The notes under the pieces were generated by a model. That model made no database searches, had not been told where the DNA came from, and saw only the letters and a program-made list of their open reading frames with translations. Positions 26,205-35,304 of a DNA stretch of 64,000 nucleotides are shown one piece after another. Position 1 is the stretch's first letter. The number at the start of each line of letters is the position of its first letter. The position numbers and the translations under genes are program-made. The stretch spans positions 1-64,000 of the forward strand of contig JAHHHL010000023.1 in assembly GCA_019359375.1 (NCBI GenBank). Direction: 5' to 3'. Source of the stretch: Lyngbya sp. HA4199-MV5. GTDB lineage: Bacteria > Cyanobacteriota > Cyanobacteriia > Leptolyngbyales > Leptolyngbyaceae.

Positions 26205-26870
26205 ATGGAAGACCAACGATCGCGTCGTCAACTCCCGCTTGGAATCACGGCAGGATTGTCCGCCTTAGTGCTGGCAACGGGCAGTGCAGTTGCCTGGTGG
26301 GGTTGGCAAGCTGCTCACAAAACCGCTACTCCCACCGCAATAGAGCAGACTCAAGGCTCACCGGAGCAGCAAAAAGCATCGCCCATTGCGCCTGCCCCAA
26401 CCACCACGCAACCACCGTCTAATACCGCGCCAGTATCCCAAGCAAAACCCCTTCAAATTTACTGGCTCCAAACGTCGGGAAGCGCGATCGCCCTTCGCTC
26501 CAGTCCTGCAACGATTAAAACGGACGGCAGTCAAAATGTAGTGCTGACAGCGGCGATCGACGAATTACTCGCCGGTCCTAAAACTGCTGCGGTTACAACC
26601 ACCATTCCCCCTGAAACAAAGCTTCGCAGCCTCGCTGTTAAAAATGACGGCATCCATATTGATCTGTCGAAAGACTTTACACAAGGCGGTGGCAGTACGT
26701 CTATGACAGGTAGATTAGGACAAGTGCTTTACACAGCAACAAGCCTTAATCCAGGCGCAAAGGTATGGTTGTCTGTAGAAGGCAAGCCCCTGGAAACGCT
26801 AGGCGGTGAAGGCTTAATGCTCGATCAGCCCCTCACTCGCGAGAGCTTTAAACGCGATTTTCCACTATAG
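26205..26870 (+). CDS. GerMN-domain exported protein
   Basis: 221 residues. One N-terminal hydrophobic segment (about 11-33, LPLGITAGLSALVLATGSAVAWW) is followed by a Pro/Thr/Gln-rich linker to about residue 80. A GerMN (germane) domain then spans about 80-205: LQIYWLQ, VVLTAAIDELLAGP, IPPETKLRSLAVKNDGIHID, LSKDF and RLGQVLYTATSLNPGAKVWL. GerMN domains occur in spore-germination and lipoproteins and are thought to bind peptidoglycan or other envelope ligands. It has a good AAGGAG RBS and is probably anchored in the plasma membrane facing the periplasm. Confidence 0.85.
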   Translation: MEDQRSRRQLPLGITAGLSALVLATGSAVAWWGWQAAHKTATPTAIEQTQGSPEQQKASPIAPAPTTTQPPSNTAPVSQAKPLQIYWLQTSGSAIALRSSPATIKTDGSQNVVLTAAIDELLAGPKTAAVTTTIPPETKLRSLAVKNDGIHIDLSKDFTQGGGSTSMTGRLGQVLYTATSLNPGAKVWLSVEGKPLETLGGEGLMLDQPLTRESFKRDFPL

Positions 26871-26891
26871 GAAGGAGCCGTCAGGTATCAG

Positions 26892-27206
26892 CTACTGCCA
26901 TTCTTCCGGATCACTCCAGCGGCGCAACTTGGGAAAGCGGTAATATTCATCGCCATCGTCGTCTACTTCGGGCACTGCGCCGAAAAATTTCACCTGAGTA
27001 TCCAGATAGCTTTTGGCGAGTGCGGCATTCACCCGTGCTGCCGCCGCAAGCTGAATGAGCGAGATGTTGCCATTTTCAGCCTCCAGCAGTTGATAAAAAG
27101 CTTGCTCTAGTCGAGATTGCTGCTGTTGCTTTTGCAGAATGTTGGTGATGGAACTGCCAGCCAACACGCCAAAACCAATCAAGAAGACCCACTCAAAAAT
27201 TGCCAT
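26892..27206 (-). CDS. Small membrane-anchored protein with a winged-helix-like tail (104 aa)
   Basis: 104 residues: one N-terminal membrane helix (about 2-22, FEWVFLIGFGVLAGSSITNIL), a Gln-rich linker, then a helical region AFYQLLEAENGNISLIQLAAAARVNAALAKSYLD and a short acidic strand region. The helix-turn-helix-like part resembles small winged-helix modules seen in cyanobacterial membrane proteins; DNA binding is not established. It converges with the GerMN gene, 21 bp apart. Confidence 0.65.
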   Translation of the reverse strand: MAIFEWVFLIGFGVLAGSSITNILQKQQQQSRLEQAFYQLLEAENGNISLIQLAAAARVNAALAKSYLDTQVKFFGAVPEVDDDGDEYYRFPKLRRWSDPEEWQ

Positions 27207-27355
27207 GACTTGTTTGTGAGGGGATTGAGATAGTCCAATTGTGATTGGAGCGTAGCAAGTTGGATCACCAAGTTCCCTATCTATATCTAATAACGAGGTC
27301 GATCGCCTACCCGCATCCTAGCCAGACGTAACCGCCTGCGAACTTCTCACATCCC

Positions 27356-28474
27356 TTAAGCAACGTCTGGTTCGACAAGCTGATCTAACCCTTGAATGAC
27401 TTTCGCAGACTCGATTTTGTCTCCAGCCCTCAGTTGCTCTAAGACCTCTTTCCCGTCGATAACATAGCCAAACACCGAGTAGCGACCATCCAGCAAGTTG
27501 CGCCCCGCTGGCGTTAGCTCAGGCTCAAACAGAAAGAAGAAGAACTGAGACGAGCCACCGTTGGGGTCTTCACCAGGACGTGCCATTGCCAGGGCGCCAT
27601 AAGACGAGAAGGGTAGCACAGGCTGGTCTTTGTAGCGTCCCGCATCCTCTAGCGTGATCTCGTAAGTTGGCTCCTTATCCCCCTGCACCAACACTTCTAG
27701 CGGAATGGCACGATACTTTTTCGTTTTGGGGTCGATGAAGCCCACTTCAGGACCGGGTGGGTCACCGATTTGCAAAACGTAGGATTCTTCAGAGCGGGTG
27801 AAGGGTAAGCCATTGTAGAAACCACGCTTCACAAGATCCACAAAATTTCCAGCCGTGACGGGGGCACTGTAGCCATCCACGATCGCCGTGATCTTGCCTT
27901 TGCTGGTTGTAAATTCGATCGTCGCCCGTCCTTTAAGCTGCGGCAGATTGTTGTAAGCGACAGGCACCTCAAAGGGAAAGTCTTTCACCATGCTTTCTTC
28001 AAGCTGACTCACCAGATCGAGCAAGGCTGATCGCTGCTCAAACGTTTGTGCTTTATCTTTGGCTTCCACTGCCGTTTGTAACGGGTCAAGACCTTCTTTG
28101 AGTTGGGTGATCAAAGCTTGTGCCTGTGCCTGGTTTGCTTCAGGAACGCTGGTAAGCAACGCCGTTTCTTTATCCCGCAACACTGAAATCGCTTTTTTCA
28201 CATCACTGGCGATCGCACCCCACCGCCGATTTGCTCGCAGTTGCGTTGCAATATCTTCTAAGCTGCGTTGCAGTTCCCGAACAGGCGTATTGTCGATCGG
28301 CAGCGCATAACGCAACAACGCCTTACCATCGGTAATAGCATTGCCAGCAGGCATAATCGTCGTGGGACTGGCTGCAACCCCAGCACTCAGACCCAATGAT
28401 AACGTTACCACCAGCAGGAGAGTTGCGCCTGTTTTCAGCCAGTCTTTGAAGCGGTCAAAGCCTTGTAGTTGCAT
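27356..28474 (-). CDS. CYP38/TLP40-type lumenal cyclophilin (peptidyl-prolyl isomerase)
   Basis: 372 residues. A signal peptide (GATLLLVVTLSLGLSAGVAASP) targets it to periplasm or thylakoid lumen. Residues about 45-175 form the all-helical N-terminal bundle typical of CYP38 (RELQRSLEDIATQLRANRRW, LDLVSQLEESMVKDFPFEVP). Residues about 180-370 form a divergent cyclophilin domain (VTAGNFVDLVKRGFYNGLPFTR, ALAMARPGEDPNGGSSQFFFFL). In plants and cyanobacteria this family supports photosystem II assembly, and isomerase activity is weak or absent. The fold order and length are exact for the family. Confidence 0.9.
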   Translation of the reverse strand: MQLQGFDRFKDWLKTGATLLLVVTLSLGLSAGVAASPTTIMPAGNAITDGKALLRYALPIDNTPVRELQRSLEDIATQLRANRRWGAIASDVKKAISVLRDKETALLTSVPEANQAQAQALITQLKEGLDPLQTAVEAKDKAQTFEQRSALLDLVSQLEESMVKDFPFEVPVAYNNLPQLKGRATIEFTTSKGKITAIVDGYSAPVTAGNFVDLVKRGFYNGLPFTRSEESYVLQIGDPPGPEVGFIDPKTKKYRAIPLEVLVQGDKEPTYEITLEDAGRYKDQPVLPFSSYGALAMARPGEDPNGGSSQFFFFLFEPELTPAGRNLLDGRYSVFGYVIDGKEVLEQLRAGDKIESAKVIQGLDQLVEPDVA

Positions 28475-28908
28475 GTCTCAGTAAGAATTGCTCAAATTTA
28501 GCAGACGGTCGGGTGCTTATTGCCAGCATCACTGCCACCAGCAGGCGATCGCGGACAAGTAGCTATCAGCAGCAAATCACTTTCGTTAATTTTGCCACTC
28601 ACTCATCTTGCCATATAGGGGGTACGGCGACGTAAAGGCAGGAGGATGAAGGCAGGAGGCAGGAGGCAGGAGGCAGAAGGCAGGGAAGTTGTAAAGCCCT
28701 ATAGACATACCAGAAAAGTTGTTAGTTTTTAGTTTTTAGAAGGAGTTAGGAACGGCTCATGCACTAACAACCAACAACCAACAACTGATTCAACTCACTC
28801 CTCACCCCTCACTCCTCACCCCTCACTCCTCACCCCTCACCTCTTTTCATCGCGGTATCCCCAGAGCGGTACAATGAGGTGCCGAACATTTTCTCCCGAT
28901 ACACACTC
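28475..28908. other. 434-bp divergent spacer rich in short tandem repeats
   Basis: From left to right: about 130 bp of unique sequence upstream of the cyclophilin gene, a GGAGGCAGGAGGCAG-type purine tract (about 28637-28682), AACAACCAACAAC-type units (28763-28784), and CTCACCCCTCACTCCT-type units (28796-28842). TACAAT at 28870-28875 is a likely -10 box for efp, 34 bp before its ATG. Confidence 0.6.
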
Positions 28909-29469
28909 ATGATTTCTAGTAATGACTTTCGACCGGGCGTAAGTATTGAGCTAGACGGAGCCGTTTGGCGAGTCGTTGAGTTTTTGCACGTCAAGCCCGG
29001 TAAAGGGTCTGCGTTTGTGCGAACGAAGCTTAAAAACGTCCAAACCGGAAACGTGATGGAGCGCACGTTCCGGGCGGGTGAAACCGTGCCCCAGGCAACC
29101 CTGGAAAAAAACACGATGCAGCATACGTATAAAGACGGAGATGATTTTGTCTTTATGGAAATGGAGACGTATGAAGAGGCTCGTCTGAACGCAAAACAGA
29201 TTGGCGATCGCGTGAAGTACCTCAAAGAAGGGATGGAAGTGAACGTGGTGCGTTGGGGTGAACAGGTAATGGAAGTGGAATTGCCCAACTCTGTCGTGCT
29301 TGAAGTGACTCAGACTGATCCTGGTGTGAAAGGCGACACTGCAACAGGTGGCACCAAACCTGCGATCGTCGAAACGGGTGCTCAAGTCATGGTGCCGCTG
29401 TTCATCACGATCGGAGAGCGCATCAAAGTTGATACTCGTAATGATTCTTATTTGGGGAGAGAGCAGTAA
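28909..29469 (+). CDS. efp: Translation elongation factor P
   Basis: 186 residues starting [20 protein letters not shown], with [15 protein letters not shown] carrying the loop-tip lysine, the middle OB domain, and the C-terminal signature region [23 protein letters not shown] relieves ribosome stalling at consecutive prolines. The ATG at 28909 is the conserved start; an upstream in-frame GTG is not used by the family. It is 112 bp ahead of accB, the common cyanobacterial order efp-accB. Confidence 0.97.
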   Translation: MISSNDFRPGVSIELDGAVWRVVEFLHVKPGKGSAFVRTKLKNVQTGNVMERTFRAGETVPQATLEKNTMQHTYKDGDDFVFMEMETYEEARLNAKQIGDRVKYLKEGMEVNVVRWGEQVMEVELPNSVVLEVTQTDPGVKGDTATGGTKPAIVETGAQVMVPLFITIGERIKVDTRNDSYLGREQ

Positions 29470-29581
29470 AGCAGAAGGCTAAAGGATAAAGGATAAATGG
29501 AAAACATGTTTTAGCCTTTAGCCCTCATCTTTTAGCCTTTCTTCACGCCCTTATCCCCTATTTTTGAGGTCTACATCAACT

Positions 29582-30127
29582 GTGTCACTGGATATAAACG
29601 CACTCCGCGAACTTTTGGCAGCAATCAACCAGACTGATATCGCGGAACTAACCTTAAAAAGCGATGATTTTGAACTAACGGTACGTCGCGGGGTACGGAT
29701 TGAAGATCGGCTCTATGCCGACGATCGTGCCTATGTTCCACCATCTGAAAACGCAGCCTTACCGCAAGCACTCGGCGATAGTCGTGGAGACGCTGGTGCT
29801 AGATACAGTGGTGAAAATGCTCCCCCTTCGACGCATGCACAGCCAACTGCAAGCGATATCTTGCGAGACAGTAAAGCCGATCGTCGCCTGATCGAGATTA
29901 TTTCACCGATGGTCGGCACCTTCTACCGTGCGGCGGCTCCCGATGAACCCCCATTTGTTGAGGTGGGCGATCGCATTCGTAAAGGGCAAACCGTTTGCAT
30001 CATCGAAGCCATGAAGCTGATGAACGAGTTGGAAGCCGAGGTGGGAGGCGAAGTCGTCGAAATTTTGGTGCAAAATGGCGAACCGATCGAATACGGTCAA
30101 CTGCTATTGCGTCTCAACCCAGACTAA
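29582..30127 (+). CDS. accB: Biotin carboxyl carrier protein of acetyl-CoA carboxylase
   Basis: About 181 residues from the GTG at 29582, which gives the family N-terminus [34 protein letters not shown] flexible Ala/Pro linker precedes the biotinyl domain, where the biotinylated lysine sits in [16 protein letters not shown] 18 bp upstream is an alternative start; GAGG lies 13 bp before the GTG. AccB carries CO2 between biotin carboxylase and carboxyltransferase in the first step of fatty-acid synthesis. It follows efp, probably in one operon. Confidence 0.95.
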   Translation: MSLDINALRELLAAINQTDIAELTLKSDDFELTVRRGVRIEDRLYADDRAYVPPSENAALPQALGDSRGDAGARYSGENAPPSTHAQPTASDILRDSKADRRLIEIISPMVGTFYRAAAPDEPPFVEVGDRIRKGQTVCIIEAMKLMNELEAEVGGEVVEILVQNGEPIEYGQLLLRLNPD

Positions 30128-30260
30128 CCGTTCAGCACAGAGCAACTCTGGTTCGCACCCCTCTTCCTAAAGCGCAACAGACTGCTTAAAATCATCGCAG
30201 TTGCTTAAACCAACCGCCAGATTTGCCCAATTAATGATGAAATTCTGAATAAATTTTGCA

Positions 30261-30289
30261 TTGTCATCAAATACTCTATTGCTATAGAG
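30261..30289 (+). promoter_or_regulatory. Promoter and candidate operator of the ArsR-type gene
   Basis: TTGTCA (30261-30266), a 16-bp spacer and TATAGA (30283-30288) make a promoter. The inverted repeat CTCTAT-TGCT-ATAGAG (30274-30289) overlaps its -10 box, 49 bp upstream of the ATG. This is the usual position for autoregulation by ArsR/SmtB repressors. Confidence 0.55.
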
Positions 30290-30338
30290 CAGTCGAGTGG
30301 CTAAAATCTGGGGATCATGACCCTCACATTAAATTTGC

Positions 30339-30689
30339 ATGAAATCTGCGAAGCCTTCGCAAGAAGTTGTTCAACAGGTTGCTGAATATTTCAGCGTTCT
30401 GGGCGAGCCTATGCGCCTGCGGATTCTCAATCTCCTCCGTGATGGTGAGAAATGTGTTCAAGACTTGGTTGAGGCGACTGACACCAGCCAAGCCAATGTC
30501 TCTAAACACTTGAAAGTCATGATGCAGGCAGGCATTCTCCATCGGCGCAGTAAAGGCACCCTGGCATACTACAGCGTTGAAGATGACCTGATCTTTGAGC
30601 TGTGCAATTTAGTCTGCGATCGCCTCGCCAACCGCATTGAACAACAAGCGCTGCACTTCCGCGCCTTCACTTTTGCTGGAAAACGATAG
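30339..30689 (+). CDS. ArsR/SmtB-family transcriptional regulator
   Basis: 116 residues with a winged helix-turn-helix: FSVLGEPMRLRILNLLRDGEKCVQDLVEATDTSQANVSKHLKVM, then HRRSKGTLAYYSV as wing (given here in parts of the same domain). Only Cys39 lies in the alpha3 metal-site position, without the CxC of ArsR. Other Cys (LCNLVCDRL, about 95-101) are near the C-terminal helix, so metal sensing is possible but not certain. It stands alone, with its own promoter and an operator-like palindrome. Confidence 0.88.
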   Translation: MKSAKPSQEVVQQVAEYFSVLGEPMRLRILNLLRDGEKCVQDLVEATDTSQANVSKHLKVMMQAGILHRRSKGTLAYYSVEDDLIFELCNLVCDRLANRIEQQALHFRAFTFAGKR

Positions 30690-30855
30690 CTTAAGAACGA
30701 GAACTCAAGAGCCGTCACATTCATTGCTTTCAGGACTGACGCATCTTGACTAAACCTCGAAGATTTAAGCCACAACGTTGGTTACGGTGCTTCATGGCTG
30801 GTCAAAACCTCCGAGGTTTGCGTAAGTTCTGGCTTTGCCCTGAGCACTCTGAAGA

Positions 30856-31767
30856 TTAGAACAGCTTTAACTGAGTTGGTGTATAGATGCTGTTCCAGGG
30901 AAGGGGCGGCACAGAAACACGACGTTGTTCGAGTAGCGTCTGGAAATGACGGGCGTTGGCAGGCGATCGCTCTTCTAAAGGACAATGCACGAAGAAGTAA
31001 AGCCGTGTTCCTTGCTGGAGCCATTGCTCCACCAGTGCCACCCATGCGTCTAAATAAGGTTGATTGAGTGCTAAATCGGGATGGCTGATGAAGCGAATCA
31101 GGCTAAAGGGAGCCGTCACACTGGGTTGGAGGGGCAGTTTCGGCTTTTTGCGTTCTGAATGCAACTGAGGATTGTCTGGTGCGTCATAGATGGGACGAGT
31201 ATCCAACAGCACGCGTCCAACGCCCAGTCGTCCTAGCAAGTCAGTCAATTTCTCTGCATGGGGTGCTTGAAACCAGTCGGGATGGCGTACTTCCAGGGCA
31301 AAATCTGCTGCGTCACGAGGCAGAGCCGTCAGAAAGGCTTCTAAATCGATAAAACTCGATGGGCTGTAGCTAGGCGGCAGTTGGGCAAATAAAGGGCCGA
31401 GGCGATCGCCCAATCCCTGCATTTTTGTTAGAAAAGCCAGCGTATCTGGCAGTGCAGGCTGCAACAAACCATTGTGCGTCAAATTCTTCGGCAACTTAAG
31501 GCAAAACTTGAACCCGTCTGGTGTTTCCGTTGCCCACCGCTTCACAGTATCAGCATCTGGAATGGAATAAAACGTCGTATTCCCTTCTACAGCCGTAAAG
31601 CGACGACTATACAGATGCAGAAAATCAGCAGCACGACTATCCGATGGAAACAACTCTCCCAACCAACCTTTGTACGCCCAAATTGCACAGCCGATGTGGA
31701 AGGTCATAAGGGAAGGGGTTGCAAGCGCCGCAGTAAATGATGGTTGCAGCGCTTCCTCTAGATTCAT
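30856..31767 (-). CDS. DUF72 (YecE-like) family protein
   Basis: About 303 residues from the ATG at 31767 (a TTG two codons upstream is less likely; an ATG at residue 21 is possible). TIM-barrel-like DUF72 features are present: IGCAIWAYKGWLGELFPSDS, FTAVEGNTTFYSIPDADTV, FKFCLKLPKNLTHN and the barrel-end LYFFVHCPLEERSPANAR. The biochemical role of DUF72 proteins is unknown. Just downstream (30750-30830) a pair of AAACCTC/GAGGTTT repeats could form a terminator. Confidence 0.85.
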   Translation of the reverse strand: MNLEEALQPSFTAALATPSLMTFHIGCAIWAYKGWLGELFPSDSRAADFLHLYSRRFTAVEGNTTFYSIPDADTVKRWATETPDGFKFCLKLPKNLTHNGLLQPALPDTLAFLTKMQGLGDRLGPLFAQLPPSYSPSSFIDLEAFLTALPRDAADFALEVRHPDWFQAPHAEKLTDLLGRLGVGRVLLDTRPIYDAPDNPQLHSERKKPKLPLQPSVTAPFSLIRFISHPDLALNQPYLDAWVALVEQWLQQGTRLYFFVHCPLEERSPANARHFQTLLEQRRVSVPPLPWNSIYTPTQLKLF

Positions 31768-31831
31768 AGCCAAACATTACTATATCTCTAACCCCAGTTC
31801 TTCCTTTCCCGTCTGAGGATTCAATCCAGAT

Positions 31832-31964
31832 GCTAGAGGCTGTCATCGATTATAACTACACATGTCTTGCAGCAAGGGTTCCAGCCTCTAGCCTGGTGTG
31901 TTGGGGTGGGCGCGATTAGGCTGATACCGCAAGGTTTTGGAGCTAATTGATGACGCGCCCTAGG
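31832..31964. repeat. 132-bp dispersed hairpin element, copy 2
   Basis: Opposite orientation to copy 1 at 10163-10294. Stems: GCTAGAGGCTG (31832-31842) with CAGCCTCTAGC (31882-31892), and GGGCGCG (31908-31914) with CGCGCCC (31954-31960). Relative to copy 1 each stem has one base pair changed on both sides. No transposase is adjacent. Confidence 0.8.
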
Positions 31965-32111
31965 CAGTTACCTAAAACCTAAAACCTAAAAACTCCTTTG
32001 CCTGCTGCCTGCGGTCTTTTGCCTCCTGAGAGCTTTTCTCCCTGTTGTCAACATCGCTTGGTAGAATGGAATCCCATTACACACCGATCGCGGGCAGGCA
32101 AGACAAAAACC

Positions 32112-33515
32112 ATGAGTACAGGGACGCTGTTTGATAAAGTTTGGGATGCACACACCGTTGGCATTTTGCCGTCTGGACAGACGCAACTCTTCATCGGGCT
32201 GCATCTAATTCACGAAGTCACCAGTCCCCAGGCTTTTGCAATGCTGCGCGAACGCAACCTGAAGGTGTTGTTTCCCGATCGCACCATTGCCACCGTCGAT
32301 CACATCGTTCCCACTGATAATCTGGCGCGTCCCCTAGCAGACTCGATCGCCGAAGAAATGATGCAGGCGCTAGAGCAAAACTGCAAAGAGAACGGCATCA
32401 CCTTTTATAACGTCGGCTCTGGGAATCAGGGCATTGTCCACGTTATTGCGCCAGAGCAAGGGTTGACTCAACCGGGCATGACGATCGCCTGTGGTGACAG
32501 CCATACCGCTACGCACGGCGCTTTTGGCGCGATCGCCTTTGGCATTGGCACCAGCCAGGTGCGTGATGTGCTGGCATCCCAAACATTGGCACTGGCAAAG
32601 CTCAAAGTCCGCAAGATTGAAGTCAACGGTGCGCTCAAGCCCGGTGTCTACGCTAAGGATGTCATTCTGCACATTATTCGGACGCTGGGCGTGAAGGGTG
32701 GTGTGGGCTATGCCTACGAATTTGCAGGCACGACCTTTGAGCAGATGAGCATGGAAGAACGAATGACCGTCTGCAATATGGCGATCGAAGGGGGGGCGCG
32801 TTGCGGTTACGTGAATCCCGATCAGGTCACGTATGACTACTTGAAAGGACGCGACTTTGCACCCAAAGCTGCGGAATGGGATCAAGCCGTCGAGTGGTGG
32901 AACAGTATTCGTAGCGATGCCGATGCTGTTTACGATGATGTGGTGGTGTTTGATGCGGCGACGATCGCGCCCACGATTACCTGGGGGATCACACCTGGAC
33001 AGGGCATTGCCGTGAACGAAACGGTGCCTACACCTGACGAAATGCCTGTAGATGAACGGGCGATCGCCGAAGAAGCCTATCAGTATATGGACTTGCAGCC
33101 TGGGAGACCTGTCCAGGGCACCAAAATCGATGTCTGCTTCATCGGTAGCTGCACCAACGGCAGAATTAGTGACCTCCGCGAAGCTGCCAAACTGGCTCAG
33201 GGACGGCATGTAGCAGAGGGCATTAAAGCCTTTGTCGTTCCCGGTTCAGAACGGGTGAAAAAGCAGGCAGAAGCCGAAGGATTGCACGATATTTTTGTGC
33301 AGGCAGGCTTTGAGTGGCGCGAACCAGGCTGCTCCATGTGCCTCGCCATGAATCCCGATAAGCTTCAGGGTCGTCAAATCAGCGCATCCTCGTCAAACCG
33401 CAACTTCAAGGGTCGTCAGGGCTCCTCATCCGGTCGCACGCTGCTGATGAGTCCAGCAATGGTCGTTGCGGCGGCTGTGACTGGTCAAGTGACCGATGTA
33501 CGAGAGCTGATGTAG
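32112..33515 (+). CDS. leuC: 3-isopropylmalate dehydratase large subunit
   Basis: 467 residues starting [17 protein letters not shown]. Aconitase-superfamily motifs are present: [20 protein letters not shown], and the three cluster cysteines in [13 protein letters not shown] and [10 protein letters not shown]. LeuC with LeuD isomerises isopropylmalate in leucine biosynthesis using a [4Fe-4S] cluster. The ATG at 32112 matches the family N-terminus; the frame extends upstream without a fitting start. leuD is not directly downstream in this window. Confidence 0.96.
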   Translation: MSTGTLFDKVWDAHTVGILPSGQTQLFIGLHLIHEVTSPQAFAMLRERNLKVLFPDRTIATVDHIVPTDNLARPLADSIAEEMMQALEQNCKENGITFYNVGSGNQGIVHVIAPEQGLTQPGMTIACGDSHTATHGAFGAIAFGIGTSQVRDVLASQTLALAKLKVRKIEVNGALKPGVYAKDVILHIIRTLGVKGGVGYAYEFAGTTFEQMSMEERMTVCNMAIEGGARCGYVNPDQVTYDYLKGRDFAPKAAEWDQAVEWWNSIRSDADAVYDDVVVFDAATIAPTITWGITPGQGIAVNETVPTPDEMPVDERAIAEEAYQYMDLQPGRPVQGTKIDVCFIGSCTNGRISDLREAAKLAQGRHVAEGIKAFVVPGSERVKKQAEAEGLHDIFVQAGFEWREPGCSMCLAMNPDKLQGRQISASSSNRNFKGRQGSSSGRTLLMSPAMVVAAAVTGQVTDVRELM

Positions 33516-33549
33516 CGATCGTCCACTCCTGCTTGTTAGCGCCAGGGCA

Positions 33550-33843
33550 TCAGCTATCACGCAAATTCTGGTGGCGACGGAAGGCGTAGGCATCGAAGAG
33601 GGCACCGACTAGCCCACACGTAAGACCAATGACCAGAACCCCTTGAAAGGGGTCGCCACTCCCAAACACCGCGAGGAACTGCAACAACTTCTCGGCTGCG
33701 AGTTGGGCGATCGCAGCCACTAGGGGGATCTGCCCGATCGCAGATAGCGCTGCCAGTAAAAGACCGATCAAGAGAATGGGTAGGGCAAAGCTAAAAGTGC
33801 TGGTAAACAGCAAGGAACGAATGAAGGCGGGGGACATGAGCAT
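33550..33843 (-). CDS. Small membrane protein (97 aa)
   Basis: 97 residues with two or three membrane helices: LLFTSTFSFALPILLIGLLL and IPLVAAIAQLAAEKLLQFL, then VLVIGLTCGLVGALFDAYAF, and a short basic C-terminus. No motif I can name. It runs opposite to leuC, 34 bp from its stop codon. Confidence 0.6.
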   Translation of the reverse strand: MLMSPAFIRSLLFTSTFSFALPILLIGLLLAALSAIGQIPLVAAIAQLAAEKLLQFLAVFGSGDPFQGVLVIGLTCGLVGALFDAYAFRRHQNLRDS

Positions 33844-34094
33844 GATGGATACGCTGGTTCATTCAAGAGAGTAGTTGGAGAGACGGTACGATCATCTCTA
33901 CCATAGGAGCGATCGCCTCAAACAACGAGGGATGTGAAAAATCTTAAATCAAGCTTAAATATCTTGTTGAAGCTCTGTGAACAATTCTACGAAAATGAGT
34001 GCATCAGGTTAGGCGGGTCGTATGCGAGAAACTTTGCTGACGACCTCTCAGCAATCCGCTATTCTGCTAAGGTTATCGTTTCAACTGTGTTCTC

Positions 34095-34892
34095 GTGAGT
34101 GAAAAGCCGTTTACGACTGGCTTAAGTTTGTGGGGTCAGCGCTTGCTGGCTTCCATTCTGCTGGGTGGGCAGGTGATGGTGCATTTGCTATCGGGCAAAA
34201 TTCATCGTCGCAATACCCTGGAGCAGATGGCAACCGTAGGTCCAGAGTCGCTGCTAATTGCCTTACTAACCTCCACCTTTATTGGCATGGTGTTTACCAT
34301 TCAGGTGTCGAGAGAATTTATCAACTTTGGGGCAAGCGGTGCCGTGGGAGGTGTGCTGGCGATTTCGCTGACCCGTGAGATGGCTCCTGTGTTAACAGCC
34401 GTCATTCTGGCGGGACGGGTGGGATCAGCCTTTGCCGCCGAGTTGGGCACGATGCGCGTCACTGAGCAAATTGATGCGCTTTACATGCTTAAAACTGATC
34501 CGATCGACTATCTCGTGATTCCCAGAGTCATTGCCTGCTGCGTGATGCTGCCGATTTTGACCGTCCTCTCGCTCTTAACGGGGATGATTGGCGGCATGAT
34601 TATCGCTGACACGTTGTATGGCATTCCGCAAAAAGTGTTTGTCGATTCGGCGCGTAACTTTTTGGGTGTCTGGGATCTGTGTGGAGCGCCGATCAAAGCC
34701 GTCTTCTTTGGGGCGTTGATTGCCATCATCGGCTCTAGCTGGGGACTCACGACCACGGGTGGCGCAAAAGGTGTGGGGCAGTCTACAACCACAGCCGTTG
34801 TCACCTCACTGCTTGCCATCTTTATCTCTAACTTCTTTCTGTCGTGGATTATGTTCCAGGGGTTGGGGAGCGCGTTAGGACAAGGACTGTGA
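34095..34892 (+). CDS. mlaE: MlaE/YrbE-family ABC transporter permease
   Basis: 265 residues from the GTG at 34095. Five or six membrane helices and the MlaE signatures EQMATVGPESLLIALLTSTF, GFIGMVFTIQV-like segment, LAGRVGSAFAAELGTMRVTEQIDAL and ALIAIIGSSWGLTTTGGAKG are present. In cyanobacteria and chloroplasts (TGD1) such permeases move lipids between envelope or thylakoid membranes together with an MCE protein and an ATPase; neither partner is adjacent here. The gene is followed by repeat-rich DNA. Confidence 0.9.
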   Translation: MSEKPFTTGLSLWGQRLLASILLGGQVMVHLLSGKIHRRNTLEQMATVGPESLLIALLTSTFIGMVFTIQVSREFINFGASGAVGGVLAISLTREMAPVLTAVILAGRVGSAFAAELGTMRVTEQIDALYMLKTDPIDYLVIPRVIACCVMLPILTVLSLLTGMIGGMIIADTLYGIPQKVFVDSARNFLGVWDLCGAPIKAVFFGALIAIIGSSWGLTTTGGAKGVGQSTTTAVVTSLLAIFISNFFLSWIMFQGLGSALGQGL

Positions 34893-35226
34893 GCAAGCTG
34901 GAAGGCAGGAGGCAGAAGGCAGGAGGCAGAAGGCGAAGGAGTTTTTAGTTTTATAGCCCTTAAAGCCTTTCAGGCATCCAAGAAAGGGCATTCAAGAAAA
35001 GTTTTTAGAAGGAGTCAGGAAGACCTCATTCACTAACAACTAATAACCAACAACTAACAACTAACAACTCCCCCCCTGACGGCTGATGGCTGACAACTCA
35101 AAACTCAAAACTTTCGTCCCTTACCCCTTACTCCTCACCTCTCACTCCTCACTTCAAATTAGAGTGCGCCAGGGCAAGAATTTTGATCAAAAAGAGGCAA
35201 CGAATCGTCTGGTTACGATAACATTC
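34893..35226. repeat. Repeat-rich intergenic region before the TIR-WD40 cluster
   Basis: GGCAGGAGGCAGAAGGC-type units (34902-34940), CTAACAAC-type units (35032-35068) and CTTACTCCTCACCTCTC-type units (35118-35152) follow each other. No gene is seen. Similar ordered tracts occur at 28637-28842 and 57385-57575, suggesting that the composite tract itself is dispersed. Confidence 0.65.
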
Positions 35227-35304
35227 CTCCGGAGAAAACTATTGTTGTGGTGAAGCACGGAGTAGGTTAAAGCAAGCCATCACCTCTCGCCCTCAGAGGA
35301 AGCC
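35227..35304 (+). promoter_or_regulatory. Leader of TIR-WD40 gene 1 with CTCCGGAG palindrome
   Basis: CTCCGGAG at 35227-35234 is followed by AAAACTATTGTTGTGGTGAAG, shared in outline with the leaders at 38309 and 42316 (CTCCGGAG, GCAAAAGCCTGTTACGGTGAAG). The RBS is AGAGGAAGCC before the ATG at 35305. Confidence 0.5.
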
